Positions 15,666 through 21,709 of a stretch of DNA of 25,891 nt are shown in pieces. The translations under genes were made by a program, and so were the position numbers. This DNA comes from a virus. Location of the stretch: the IMG/VR virus record IMGVR_UViG_3300043499_000141, positions 1 through 25,891 of that record. One strand, given 5' to 3'. The notes under the pieces are model-generated. The model saw only the letters and a list, made by a program, of their open reading frames with translations. It was not told the DNA's origin and did not search any database. Each line of letters opens with the position of its first letter. The first letter of the stretch is position 1.

Positions 15666-15814
15666 ACATAATTATATTAATTAGATTAGATAAGTAAAAA
15701 GCAATGCTTTTGGCACTCGTTTGTCTCCCCTTTGTATGCGAAAGCACTACGCACTAGGAACATTGCGCAACGACACCAGGTTACATGTTGAAACACTATT
15801 GGCAAAATAAAGTA

Positions 15815-15843
15815 TTTACATGGAGAAAATCATATGATATAAT
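15815..15843 (+). promoter_or_regulatory. Promoter P1 (TTTACA-N17-TATAAT)
   Basis: TTTACA (15815-15820) and TATAAT (15838-15843) with a 17-base spacer that starts TGGAGAAAA. The same layout recurs at 17030 and 21731. The expected start falls at the foot of the hairpin 15849-15872. Confidence 0.75.
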
Positions 15844-15848
15844 TAATC

Positions 15849-15872
15849 TTACAAACAGTAAAAAGTTTGTAA
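15849..15872 (+). other. 5' leader hairpin of the P1 transcript
   Basis: TTACAAAC (15849-15856) pairs with GTTTGTAA (15865-15872) around an eight-base loop. It would sit at the very 5' end of the RNA from P1, as the similar TTACAAC hairpin does at P3. A role in RNA stability is inferred. Confidence 0.6.
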
Positions 15873-15913
15873 ATCACTAGAGTTTTTTCAATCAATGTTA
15901 GAAGGAAATCAAA

Positions 15914-16279
15914 ATGTCAATTGGTCAATATGCTCGTGAGCTCATCATTGCCTCCCCCTCCGCATCAAATCAAGAAATCCTGGACCAAGTAAAGGCCAGG
16001 TTCACGGAAGCAAAAACAAGTCTTGCTTGTATTGCCTGGTATAAATCAAATATGAAAAAGAACGGAACAAAGCAATCTGCCCCCGCTCAGAGAACCCTGG
16101 AACTCGTTGAAGATGAGATTGTGCAAACCAAGTTGAAGTTGGCATCACTTGAAGAAGAGTACAAAGAAATGCTTGAAGCGGATAGGGCAAATGCGATGGC
16201 CATGATTGAAGAGCTTGCAAACAAGTATGGTAAGAAGGTGGTAGATGCTGAAGAGCAACAGGAAGAGGAACAGGAATAA
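15914..16279 (+). CDS. Small phage protein B, paralogue of the 15009 gene
   Basis: This 121-residue protein shares its full layout with the product of 15009: SNQEILDQVKARF and AKTSLACIAWYKSNMKK near the N-terminus, then RTLELVEDE, a coiled coil (KLKLASLEEEYKEMLEAD), and LANKYGKKVVD before an acidic Glu/Gln tail that the first protein lacks. The AAGGAAATCAAA before the ATG is a good ribosome site. It is the first gene after promoter P1 and leads a run of small genes. Base composition is clearly less AT-rich than in the paralogue, so the two copies diverged long ago or came from different sources. Function is unknown; an early regulator or DNA-binding role is a guess. Confidence 0.88.
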   Translation: MSIGQYARELIIASPSASNQEILDQVKARFTEAKTSLACIAWYKSNMKKNGTKQSAPAQRTLELVEDEIVQTKLKLASLEEEYKEMLEADRANAMAMIEELANKYGKKVVDAEEQQEEEQE

Positions 16280-16282
16280 GTT

Positions 16283-16369
16283 ATGACAAACGCGGAACTA
16301 GGTTACACGTTGGTCACAATAGTTGTGGTTGCCCTTGGATTCATGCTGCAATGGTGGTGTGAAGAATGA
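16283..16369 (+). CDS. 28-residue single-span membrane peptide
   Basis: The product, MTNAELGYTLVTIVVVALGF plus MLQWWCEE, is one hydrophobic helix with an aromatic belt (Trp-Trp) at its C-terminal end. The gene starts three bases after the preceding stop, has AGGA nine bases upstream, and overlaps the next small gene by four bases (ATGA). Function unknown; membrane location is predicted from hydrophobicity. The tight packing supports that it is translated. Confidence 0.6.
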   Translation: MTNAELGYTLVTIVVVALGFMLQWWCEE

Positions 16370-16449
16370 ATTGGCCAATATTCTGGGGCATCAGTATCAT
16401 AGCCACACTAATTATCATTGCCATATTCTATACTGGAGGTAAGAAATGA
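16366..16449 (+). CDS. 27-residue single-span membrane peptide
   Basis: The product begins MNWPIFWGISIIATLIII and ends FYTGGKK: a hydrophobic helix followed by a positively charged tail. It overlaps the gene before it and the gene after it by four bases each (ATGA at both ends), so three genes form a coupled set. There is no good ribosome site of its own, which fits translational coupling. Function unknown. Confidence 0.6.
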   Translation: MNWPIFWGISIIATLIIIAIFYTGGKK

Positions 16450-16688
16450 AGATCATTGCTCGTACACGTGAATTGCTCCCCCCTCGGGAATGGACAAAGT
16501 GGGAAGAGTGTAGAGATACTACTGGCCTGAGCCTCGAAGAGCTTGAAGGTCTGTTACATGATTGGGCAAATGAGGAGGCAAACGGCAGATGGGTCGGAGA
16601 TACATTCAAAATGAAAAGCGATTATGAGATGGAAGAATTCAAGATAGTCGAGGATGACCTAGATGTAGATAGCATGAACGGAGAGTAA
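16446..16688 (+). CDS. Small acidic protein of unknown function
   Basis: An 80-residue soluble protein: MKIIARTRELLPPREWTKW at the N-terminus, then LSLEELEGLLHDWANEEANG, and an acidic C-terminus (KIVEDDLDVDSMNGE). No family recognised. A GGAGG site six bases before the ATG, within the end of the preceding membrane peptide gene, fixes the start. The LSLEELEGLL helix could be a short protein-binding segment. Its position in the early operon and its high acidity would suit a host-directed or regulatory protein, but this is speculation. Confidence 0.75.
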   Translation: MKIIARTRELLPPREWTKWEECRDTTGLSLEELEGLLHDWANEEANGRWVGDTFKMKSDYEMEEFKIVEDDLDVDSMNGE

Positions 16689-16694
16689 CAAGTG

Positions 16695-16718
16695 ATAAGG
16701 GTTAGAAATAGCCCTTAT
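16695..16718 (+). other. Intergenic stem-loop
   Basis: ATAAGGG (16695-16701) pairs with CCCTTAT (16712-16718) over a 10-base loop, seven bases after a stop codon. Only one T follows the stem, so I do not call it a terminator; it may attenuate transcription or protect the 3' end of the upstream message. Confidence 0.4.
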
Positions 16719-16755
16719 TGCCTGGTGCTCTTACCAGAACCAAGAGGAGTAACAA

Positions 16756-16920
16756 ATGGATATGTTTAAAGTCATGCAAATATGCGAGACTGGTGAAGAG
16801 AATTGTGCATACGAAGGAACTGAGTTCCAATGCAACAAATGGATTGACGAGAACGAAGAGCAATACCCAGAAAGCAGCTTCTACATCCAACAGTCTGCCC
16901 CCCCTTACGGAGAAGAGTGA
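16756..16920 (+). CDS. Small acidic Cys-containing protein
   Basis: A 54-residue protein: MDMFKVMQICETGEENCAYE, then KWIDENEEQYPESSFYI and the C-terminus QQSAPPYGEE. Three cysteines are present but no complete metal site. An AGAGGAG site six bases upstream makes this start convincing, and the next gene overlaps it by one base (TGATG). A run of seven C at 16898-16904, in the Ala-Pro-Pro codons, is discussed as a possible slip site. Function unknown. Confidence 0.7.
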   Translation: MDMFKVMQICETGEENCAYEGTEFQCNKWIDENEEQYPESSFYIQQSAPPYGEE

Positions 16921-17027
16921 TGCTTGAGATTCTAACTACTTGTGCTGTCATATACCTGATGGCATCTATTGGTGCTGTGTTGTGGATCACCAAACCAAAG
17001 AGGTTAGTAGTAACAGAGTGTAAATAG
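16920..17027 (+). CDS. 35-residue single-span membrane peptide
   Basis: The product begins MLEILTTCAVIYLMASIGAV and ends with LWITKPKRLVVTECK: one hydrophobic helix followed by a basic cytoplasmic-type tail. Its ATG overlaps the previous stop (TGATG) and GGAG lies just upstream. The 3' end contains a GTAACA-N4-GTAAA box (17010-17024) and abuts promoter P2. Function unknown. Confidence 0.58.
   Translation: MLEILTTCAVIYLMASIGAVLWITKPKRLVVTECK
17010..17024 (+). repeat. Degenerate GTAACA-N4-GTAAA box upstream of P2
   Basis: GTAACA (17010-17015), GAGT, GTAAA (17020-17024), six bases before the P2 -35 box. It has the same 10-base unit spacing as the boxes at 14605, 14670 and 21710 but a poorer second unit, and it lies in codons of the preceding gene. 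Confidence 0.4.
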
Positions 17028-17029
17028 AT

Positions 17030-17058
17030 TTTACATTGGAAAAAATAGGCGTTATAAT
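17030..17058 (+). promoter_or_regulatory. Promoter P2 (TTTACA-N17-TATAAT)
   Basis: TTTACA (17030-17035), 17 bases ending TAGGCGT, then TATAAT (17053-17058), followed by TATTACAACAGCAG. From the -35 to about +10 it closely resembles P3 at 21731, including GGCGTTATAATT and TTACAAC. Confidence 0.75.
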
Positions 17059-17107
17059 TATATTACAACAGCAGAAAGATTTTCAAGTGAAGAAAGATCT
17101 AGATCAA

Positions 17108-17260
17108 ATGAGTAAGATAGAACTTCTAGAGTATTCTAAAAGGGCTAGATATATGTTAGGGAAAGTGTATAGTGAAAGGGTCCAACTGGAACAAGAACTA
17201 GCGGAAACAAAGATAGAATTGCTCAAGCTCAAGAAACAAATTGCCAAGGATACAAAATGA
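17108..17260 (+). CDS. Small coiled-coil protein
   Basis: From the ATG at 17108 the product is 50 residues: MSKIELLEYSKRARYMLG, then KVYSERVQLEQELAETKIEL and a Lys-rich end. It is helical, with heptad spacing of Leu from about residue 25 on. A GTG at 17087 would add seven residues; neither start has a strong ribosome site. It is the first gene after P2 and overlaps the next gene by four bases. No family recognised. Confidence 0.6.
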   Translation: MSKIELLEYSKRARYMLGKVYSERVQLEQELAETKIELLKLKKQIAKDTK

Positions 17261-17478
17261 AAGTGAAGATGAACTTCAGCAATATCTCCCCCATCAGTGG
17301 GAAGAGTAATACCAGGACTCTGGAAGTAGATCCTGGCGACATAATGAGGTGGCACAACGGGGCACTAATACAAGAAGCCTTGCCGTATTTGACACCAGGT
17401 GAAAGAGAGTTCCTGTTGTCGGGTATCACAGATGAAGAATGGGAGGAACTGTTCAAGCAGAAAGGTAAAACAAAATGA
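17257..17478 (+). CDS. Small conserved phage protein
   Basis: A 73-residue protein whose second half, GALIQEALPYLTPGEREFLL followed by SGITDEEWEELF, matches a pattern I know from small phage proteins in which a short helix and the sequence Glu-Arg-Glu-Phe-Leu-x-x-Gly-Ile precede an acidic helix. Function is not established. AAGGA six bases upstream of the ATG supports the start, and it overlaps its neighbours by four bases on both sides. Confidence 0.78.
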   Translation: MKVKMNFSNISPISGKSNTRTLEVDPGDIMRWHNGALIQEALPYLTPGEREFLLSGITDEEWEELFKQKGKTK

Positions 17479-17684
17479 GCTATCTAGGAGTCAAACCACC
17501 TAAGCACTGTCAACTTGGTAGTGAGCCAATCACCACTGAGTTCATTGATGGTGCCACAAAGACTGGCCAATGGGCATACATGTGCCCGAAGTGTCATGCA
17601 GCCTATGGATATGGGCTCGGAGTAGGACGTGGCACAAAGTACGTCAAGCAAACAGATAACCAATGGAAGAAAGTGAACAAATGA
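17475..17684 (+). CDS. Small phage protein with Cys pair
   Basis: A 69-residue protein: PITTEFIDGATKTGQWAYM, then CPKCHAAYGYGLGVGRGTKY. The Cys-Pro-x-Cys-His unit with a Gly-rich loop is a pattern I recall in small phage proteins that resemble half of a zinc ribbon. One more Cys (residue 12) and His (residue 11 and 37) could complete a metal site. It overlaps the genes on both sides by four bases (ATGA). Function unknown. Confidence 0.78.
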   Translation: MSYLGVKPPKHCQLGSEPITTEFIDGATKTGQWAYMCPKCHAAYGYGLGVGRGTKYVKQTDNQWKKVNK

Positions 17685-17797
17685 ATCCGTTCTACGGCCC
17701 CTACAATAACAAGAGTGACATCATGATTGATCGTTGCCTGTCCCTGTTGATCTTAGCTCTGCTAATGGTCTACCCCTTTGCATTCTGGGTTCTTTAA
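17681..17797 (+). CDS. 38-residue single-span membrane peptide
   Basis: The product begins MNPFYGPYNNKSDIMIDRC and continues LSLLILALLMVYPFAFWVL: a polar, Tyr/Asn-rich N-terminus and one hydrophobic helix reaching the C-terminus. The ATG overlaps the preceding stop by four bases. It is the fourth predicted tiny membrane protein in this early operon. Function unknown. Confidence 0.6.
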   Translation: MNPFYGPYNNKSDIMIDRCLSLLILALLMVYPFAFWVL

Positions 17798-17813
17798 CTT
17801 AAAAGGTATAAGT

Positions 17814-18023
17814 ATGAGTACAGTTACACATAAGAAGATTGTTGATGAAATTATTGCTAATAACGGTAACTATTCTTCTGATCCACCAGTGCATAGCATC
17901 GTGGAATACAGATCGGCTTTTGGTGGTGTATGTTGGGGACTCAATTACTCAAACCATAACGCCTATACTCCATCCGAGTATGTCCTGGAACCAAAAGTAA
18001 TCTTTACAAGAGAAGAGAAATGA
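17814..18023 (+). CDS. Small protein of unknown function
   Basis: From the ATG at 17814 the product is 69 residues: MSTVTHKKIVDEIIANNG, then VHSIVEYRSAFGGVCWGLNY and YVLEPKVIFTREEK. The frame extends upstream to a TTG, but the ATG has AAGG seven bases before it in the context CTTAAAAGGTATAAGT, which is nearly repeated before the exonuclease gene at 22949. The SIVEYRSAFGGVCWG stretch is beta-prone. No family recognised. Confidence 0.72.
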   Translation: MSTVTHKKIVDEIIANNGNYSSDPPVHSIVEYRSAFGGVCWGLNYSNHNAYTPSEYVLEPKVIFTREEK

Positions 18024-18024
18024 A

Positions 18025-18285
18025 ATGGCAAAGACTAATCTTAAGCTCGTGTCAGTTGATGGAAAAGTTGATCGTACTAGGCCTGTTGTCTGCGATTACA
18101 AGTACAAGTCAAAAGAAAAGGTTACTCACTCAAGGACTCCTGAACAAGCTATCCAAGCGGCAGTCAAAAGGGTCTTAGCTGGTGAGTGGCTATCAGGTGC
18201 CATCTATGACAAGAACCACAAGCTCGTTGCTGTGGTACGAAGAGTGAGAGGCAACATCTTCATAGAGGGCAAAGTCTTCAAGTAA
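18025..18285 (+). CDS. Small basic protein of unknown function
   Basis: An 86-residue basic protein: MAKTNLKLVSVDGKVDRTRP, then SRTPEQAIQAAVKRVLAG and SGAIYDKNHKLVAVVRRV. The alternation of beta-prone segments around one amphipathic helix (PEQAIQAAVKRVLAGEW) suggests a small alpha/beta fold. It starts one base after the preceding stop. No family recognised; nucleic acid binding is possible from the charge but not shown. Confidence 0.72.
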   Translation: MAKTNLKLVSVDGKVDRTRPVVCDYKYKSKEKVTHSRTPEQAIQAAVKRVLAGEWLSGAIYDKNHKLVAVVRRVRGNIFIEGKVFK

Positions 18286-18294
18286 TCAATATGG

Positions 18295-18313
18295 CCCCCT
18301 TCATCGGGGGTTT
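18295..18313 (+). other. GC stem-loop between early genes
   Basis: CCCCC (18295-18299) pairs with GGGGG (18306-18310) around a six-base loop and is followed by TTT and ACTT. The stem is short and the T-run brief, so it may be a weak or partial terminator. It also lies directly upstream of the ATG at 18318 and includes its only G-rich sequence. Confidence 0.4.
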
Positions 18314-18317
18314 ACTT

Positions 18318-18581
18318 ATGAATGAAAATCTACGTGGTGACAATACAGAGAACAACTGCACAGTCTTCTCTGATTCTATTTACAAGGTTGGGAGAGGACA
18401 TGCCTGGCAGTGGGAGCATGAAGATAGCAACATAAGGGTATGCAGTACGTGTGGCAGACGAGAATTCAACTTTAGAGGTAATGATGTTAAGAATGTACCA
18501 GAGGAAGGACCTAACAGAGAAAGAGAAACGGATTCAAAACCTAATAAAACAAGGAGTGAGCAACAAAGAGATCGCAAATGA
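18318..18581 (+). CDS. Small zinc-ribbon-like protein overlapping the HTH gene
   Basis: The frame gives 87 residues: MNENLRGDNTENNCTVF, then GRGHAWQWEHEDSNIR and VCSTCGRREFNFRGND. C42 and C45 with His and Cys residues before them (C14, H28, H34) could bind zinc. From about residue 57 the sequence becomes VPEEGPNRERETDSKPNKTR, which looks like an out-of-frame reading of the HTH gene that starts at 18484. So the tail is either dispensable or the two parts are joined by a shift of +1. The start at 18318 is preferred to one at 18291, which lies before the GC hairpin. Confidence 0.55.
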   Translation: MNENLRGDNTENNCTVFSDSIYKVGRGHAWQWEHEDSNIRVCSTCGRREFNFRGNDVKNVPEEGPNRERETDSKPNKTRSEQQRDRK

Positions 18582-18684
18582 GCTCAACATAAATAAGAAC
18601 ACATTAGCATCTTATAAACGCAATATCAATATCAAATTGAAGAATAAACCCAGGTTATTTCTTGTTCTCTCTAATGTAGCATAA
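18484..18684 (+). CDS. LuxR/GerE-type helix-turn-helix protein
   Basis: A 66-residue protein made almost entirely of one DNA-binding domain: LTEKEKRIQNLIKQGVSN, then KEIANELNINKNTLASYK and RNINIKLKN. This fits the LuxR C-terminal HTH (Leu-Thr-x-Arg/Lys-Glu, Gly-x-Ser-Asn-Lys-Glu-Ile-Ala, then a recognition helix and Asn-Ile-x-x-Lys-Leu). No receiver or ligand-binding domain is present. AGAGG five bases before the ATG at 18484 supports that start. It overlaps the upstream gene by 98 bases in the +1 frame and is followed by a terminator. A transcription regulator of the phage promoters is a reasonable guess. Confidence 0.8.
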   Translation: MLRMYQRKDLTEKEKRIQNLIKQGVSNKEIANELNINKNTLASYKRNINIKLKNKPRLFLVLSNVA

Positions 18685-18693
18685 TTGCTCAAT

Positions 18694-18721
18694 GTATGCC
18701 CATTCTGTGGGCATACGTTTT
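18694..18721 (+). terminator. Rho-independent terminator
   Basis: GTATGCCCA (18694-18702) and TGGGCATAC (18708-18716) form a nine-base perfect stem with loop TTCTG, followed by GTTTT. It closes the early small-gene operon nine bases after the HTH stop. Confidence 0.9.
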
Positions 18722-18755
18722 GTCACAATTGTTTCTCAAAGCGCTTAAATTAGGA

Positions 18756-18785
18756 TTGTACAAAGGAACAAAAAAGAACTATAAT
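18756..18785 (+). promoter_or_regulatory. Promoter P4 of the replication block
   Basis: TTGTAC (18756-18761), 18 bases, then TATAAT (18780-18785), with AGGATTGTACAAAGG around the -35 and CTATAATTA at the -10. The same elements with the same spacing form the leftward promoter at 14399-14428. The expected start near 18792 leaves about 33 bases to the primase ATG. Confidence 0.8.
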
Positions 18786-18824
18786 TAATATTCATTCGTG
18801 CAAATATTATTACAAGGGGTTGAC

Positions 18825-20834
18825 ATGGCAGAATTAGCTTTGGCAAGACCATTAGCTTCAAATAGTATTGAATCAGTTAAGTTTATGAATGAGGACTTGG
18901 CAAGATCAGGTTTAAGTCCAGAAGATGTTAGAGCATACCCAGTAGCACCAATTGCAATGGGTTCATGTCCAGGTTATTGCATTCCATATGCAGACCCGCG
19001 AATGTATCGCATTAGATACAAACGTGATGAAGATAAATACATCCAGCCTAAGGGCTTAGTGAATGTCTGGTGGTCTCATACACAAAGTAAAGAGACTTTC
19101 AGAAATGCCCCCACTCTCTACATTATTGAAGGCGAGAAAAAAGCAGCTAAGTTTGTAAAGACTTGGCCGCATTTGCCTACCCTCGGTATTGGTGGTGCAT
19201 GGAACTTTCAAAGGAAGAACGAAGCAGGTATAAGGATGCTTCTTCCTGAGATCCTTAAATGCCTTACTCCAGGTATGAATATTGTAACCATCTTTGATGG
19301 CGACATTATGTCTAAACCAAACATTCAACAAGCAGCTTATGAGTTTAATAGGCTGCTAGCTCAACAAGAATGTACATTAAAGCTATTCCGCACACCTGTA
19401 GGTAAAGGTGTTGATGACTGGCTCGTAGAATGTCCAGAAGCAACACTCCATGATCTAAAAGAGATACCGTTTGAGCATCTTGCTATTGGTCGTAAATCGG
19501 TTTATGATGCATTAGAGTTACAACTATCTGATAAGGGACTAGCAATTCCTAATGAATCTAATATACGCAAATTGCTTTTATTCTATTATGGAAAAGATCT
19601 AGTTAATGATAGACGAAGAGGTCTTAAACTCAAAAACAATTACATTACGTTTGAGCAGCTCATGGCGGACGCCAGTAGGTACATACAAGAGCAGCATATG
19701 GCTCAAGCTTATGTATCTCGTATTAGCAATGCACTTGAGTATTTTCTTCAAGATGTTGGGTGTGATTTAGTTAAAGAAATGTTCCAGAAACTTGAATGGG
19801 ACGAAGAGGAACGACTTAATAGTTGGGGCGCAGAACACTTCGAATCTGACATGCCAGAGTACTGTGCTGAATGGGGGCGATTGCTGATGACTGGCTTGGT
19901 GTTCAGAGTGCTACACCCAGGTACAAAGGTCGACTACATCCCTATTTTAGTTGGCCCCCAAAACATAGGCAAGACAACATTCTTTGAAGATCTTGCAGTC
20001 TTTGATAGTGAGAAGTATTACCATTCATGCAGTAATATCACACCAGATGTAGGTGATGCCCAACGTACGCAGTGCATTGCCTTTAACAAGAATCTTATTG
20101 TAGATCTTGGTGAGGGGGCAGCATTTAATCCTCGTAAAGTTGACCAAGAGAACTTTAAGCAATTCATCACTCAGACCCAGGACGAATATCGCCCCCCTTA
20201 CAGCAAGTCAACTACTATCAATAGACGTAGCTTTATCTTTGTAGGTACAAGTAATAGACGTGACCAGATAACAGATCATTCTGGTAGCAGACGGTTTCTT
20301 CCTATCTATGTTACTAAGATTGAGCGGATGCCCTATGAGAAAAAGCTCCAGATCCTTGCAGAGGTTGTAGCTAAGCAGCATGAGATAGCAGCTAGTGAGT
20401 GGTGGAAATTAAATGTTGATTGGAACAAGATGCCTCTGCCGCTTAAAGAAAGCAGACCACATGTTGATGATCCACAAGCATTAGTTAATAGCCAGTTCAC
20501 TAAAGAAGATGAGTTTACTGACTTTGTTCTTGGTATACTTGAAGCAGGAGAAGCAGCACGATTTAGAAACACTACAGCTACCACAACTAAAGGTGATTTG
20601 TTTATTTCTAGCAGCTATCTTTCAGCTAGACATGTTGGCAAATTACTATCAACACATGCAAATGCAAGACTTAATGATCTTGTATTAGACGTTTTATTTC
20701 CATGGGAACTAATAAAACATAAACCACGTCTTAGTCAGTTACATGTGCCAGATGAATACCTGGTATATTATACTGATGGAATTAAAGACCCAGACAAAAT
20801 GTTAACAGGTTTTAAAGCAAGGAAAAAGACATGA
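18825..20834 (+). CDS. Toprim-like primase fused to VirE/DUF5906-type helicase
   Basis: The 669-residue protein probably unwinds the phage DNA and may prime synthesis. The N-terminal part has a Toprim-like (DUF3854-type) domain: E102 in IEGEKKAAKF, D158 and D160 in IFDGD, and KGVDDWL at about 194-200. The C-terminal part is a VirE-type P-loop ATPase: Walker A GPQNIGKT (377-384), Walker B LIVDLGE (424-430), and an Arg-rich segment GTSNRRDQITDHSGSRRFLP that fits the family's arginine finger region. The ATG at 18825 follows AAGGGG by five bases; an upstream GTG at 18798 is too close to the promoter start. The ligase gene overlaps by four bases. Confidence 0.9.
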   Translation: MAELALARPLASNSIESVKFMNEDLARSGLSPEDVRAYPVAPIAMGSCPGYCIPYADPRMYRIRYKRDEDKYIQPKGLVNVWWSHTQSKETFRNAPTLYIIEGEKKAAKFVKTWPHLPTLGIGGAWNFQRKNEAGIRMLLPEILKCLTPGMNIVTIFDGDIMSKPNIQQAAYEFNRLLAQQECTLKLFRTPVGKGVDDWLVECPEATLHDLKEIPFEHLAIGRKSVYDALELQLSDKGLAIPNESNIRKLLLFYYGKDLVNDRRRGLKLKNNYITFEQLMADASRYIQEQHMAQAYVSRISNALEYFLQDVGCDLVKEMFQKLEWDEEERLNSWGAEHFESDMPEYCAEWGRLLMTGLVFRVLHPGTKVDYIPILVGPQNIGKTTFFEDLAVFDSEKYYHSCSNITPDVGDAQRTQCIAFNKNLIVDLGEGAAFNPRKVDQENFKQFITQTQDEYRPPYSKSTTINRRSFIFVGTSNRRDQITDHSGSRRFLPIYVTKIERMPYEKKLQILAEVVAKQHEIAASEWWKLNVDWNKMPLPLKESRPHVDDPQALVNSQFTKEDEFTDFVLGILEAGEAARFRNTTATTTKGDLFISSSYLSARHVGKLLSTHANARLNDLVLDVLFPWELIKHKPRLSQLHVPDEYLVYYTDGIKDPDKMLTGFKARKKT

Positions 20835-21703
20835 CTTTCAGACCACTACTTGCCGCAACAGTCGAGGATGTCAGGCAAGTAACATATCCAAAGTTAACGT
20901 CCCCCAAACTTGATGGTATACGATGTATCATTCATGAGGGTAGAGCGGTTAGTAGAAATCTTAAACCTATTCGTAATAACTATATTCAAAACTGTTTAGC
21001 TGGAATGCCTAATGGTTTTGATGGAGAGTTGATCGTAGGTGCTCCTATTGGTGAGTTAGTGTTTAACCGCACTACATCTGGTGTAATGTCTGAGCATGGA
21101 GAGCCAGACTTTAAGTTCTATATCTTTGATAATGTATTAGATCCGCTTCCATTTGAAGATAGATTCAGTAAACTTCTTGATATACCTTTTCCACATCATA
21201 CACAAGTGGTAGATCATTGGTTTACAAGAAATGAAGAAGAACTCCTACGTATAGAAAAAGAATATCTTGAAGTAGGTTATGAAGGTATCATGTTACGTGA
21301 TCCTCTTGGCAAGTATAAGCATGGGCGTAGTACGATGAACGAACAGATCCTTCTTAAGTTAAAGAGGTTCAGAGATGGGGAAGCAATCATTACACACTTT
21401 GAAGAAGGTGTGCATAACCTCAATGAGGCTACTAAGGATGCTCTAGGTTTGACTAAGCGTAGTACACACCAGGATAACAAAGTGGGGAGCGAACGTATAG
21501 GAACATTGTATGGTACAGACCTCAAAACTAGAGAGGTGTTATGCATCTCCCCCGGTCGCATGACTCAACAAGATCGTGCGTTGTTCTTCAAGTATCCAGG
21601 TATGATCCTGGGTAAAGTTGTGAAGTACAAAACGTTTGACTATGGAAAGGTTAATGCCTCCCGCTTCTGCACCTTCCAAGGTTTCAGAGAGTTGGGCACA
21701 TAG
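20831..21703 (+). CDS. ATP-dependent DNA ligase
   Basis: A 290-residue ligase that seals nicks during phage replication. K26 in SPKLDGIR is the adenylated lysine (motif I), with SRN at 41-43, DGEL (64-67) as motif III, FKFYIFD (94-100) as motif IIIa, EGIML (151-155) as motif IV and LLKLK (174-178) as motif V. The remaining C-terminus is an OB-like domain ending GKVVKYKTFDYGK. The length fits small T7-like ligases. It overlaps the primase gene by four bases (ATGA) and has AAGGA upstream. Promoter P3 follows its stop. Confidence 0.95.
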   Translation: MTFRPLLAATVEDVRQVTYPKLTSPKLDGIRCIIHEGRAVSRNLKPIRNNYIQNCLAGMPNGFDGELIVGAPIGELVFNRTTSGVMSEHGEPDFKFYIFDNVLDPLPFEDRFSKLLDIPFPHHTQVVDHWFTRNEEELLRIEKEYLEVGYEGIMLRDPLGKYKHGRSTMNEQILLKLKRFRDGEAIITHFEEGVHNLNEATKDALGLTKRSTHQDNKVGSERIGTLYGTDLKTREVLCISPGRMTQQDRALFFKYPGMILGKVVKYKTFDYGKVNASRFCTFQGFRELGT

Positions 21704-21709
21704 ATGGGT

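Larger units (their letters stand above)
15387..15670. other. Repeat-dense AT-rich region, replication origin candidate
   Basis: No credible gene is present. In order: an inverted repeat AATTCTGCCC/GGGCAGAATT (15387-15416); seven GATC sites between about 15459 and 15640, five of them in 15459-15504; four tandem TGGAYC hexamers; two GTGATCAC palindromes (15564-15571 and 15633-15640) flanking a TATATA-rich stretch (about 15585-15632); then tandem TCACAA units. Iterons, GATC clustering and an easily melted segment are the usual parts of an origin; the assignment is inferred. Confidence 0.5.

Noticed and set aside
15402-15671. 89-codon rightward frame in the origin-like region
   Set aside because: Its sequence is an artefact of tandem repeats (Asp-Leu repeats from TGGATC, Ser-Gln repeats from TCACAA) and TATATA runs; there is no ribosome site.
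15690-15814. Possible gene or tRNA between the origin-like region and P1
   Set aside because: No frame of useful length and no cloverleaf was seen; only a short AAAAGC/GCTTTT hairpin near 15697 and a TTGCGCAA palindrome.
17036-17107. TTG-initiated extension of the coiled-coil gene
   Set aside because: The start lies inside the promoter P2 spacer, so it would be upstream of the transcript.
20191-20197. C-CCC-CCT heptamer in the primase gene as a frameshift site
   Set aside because: A shift here would truncate the ATPase between its motifs; it most likely just encodes Pro-Pro-Tyr.
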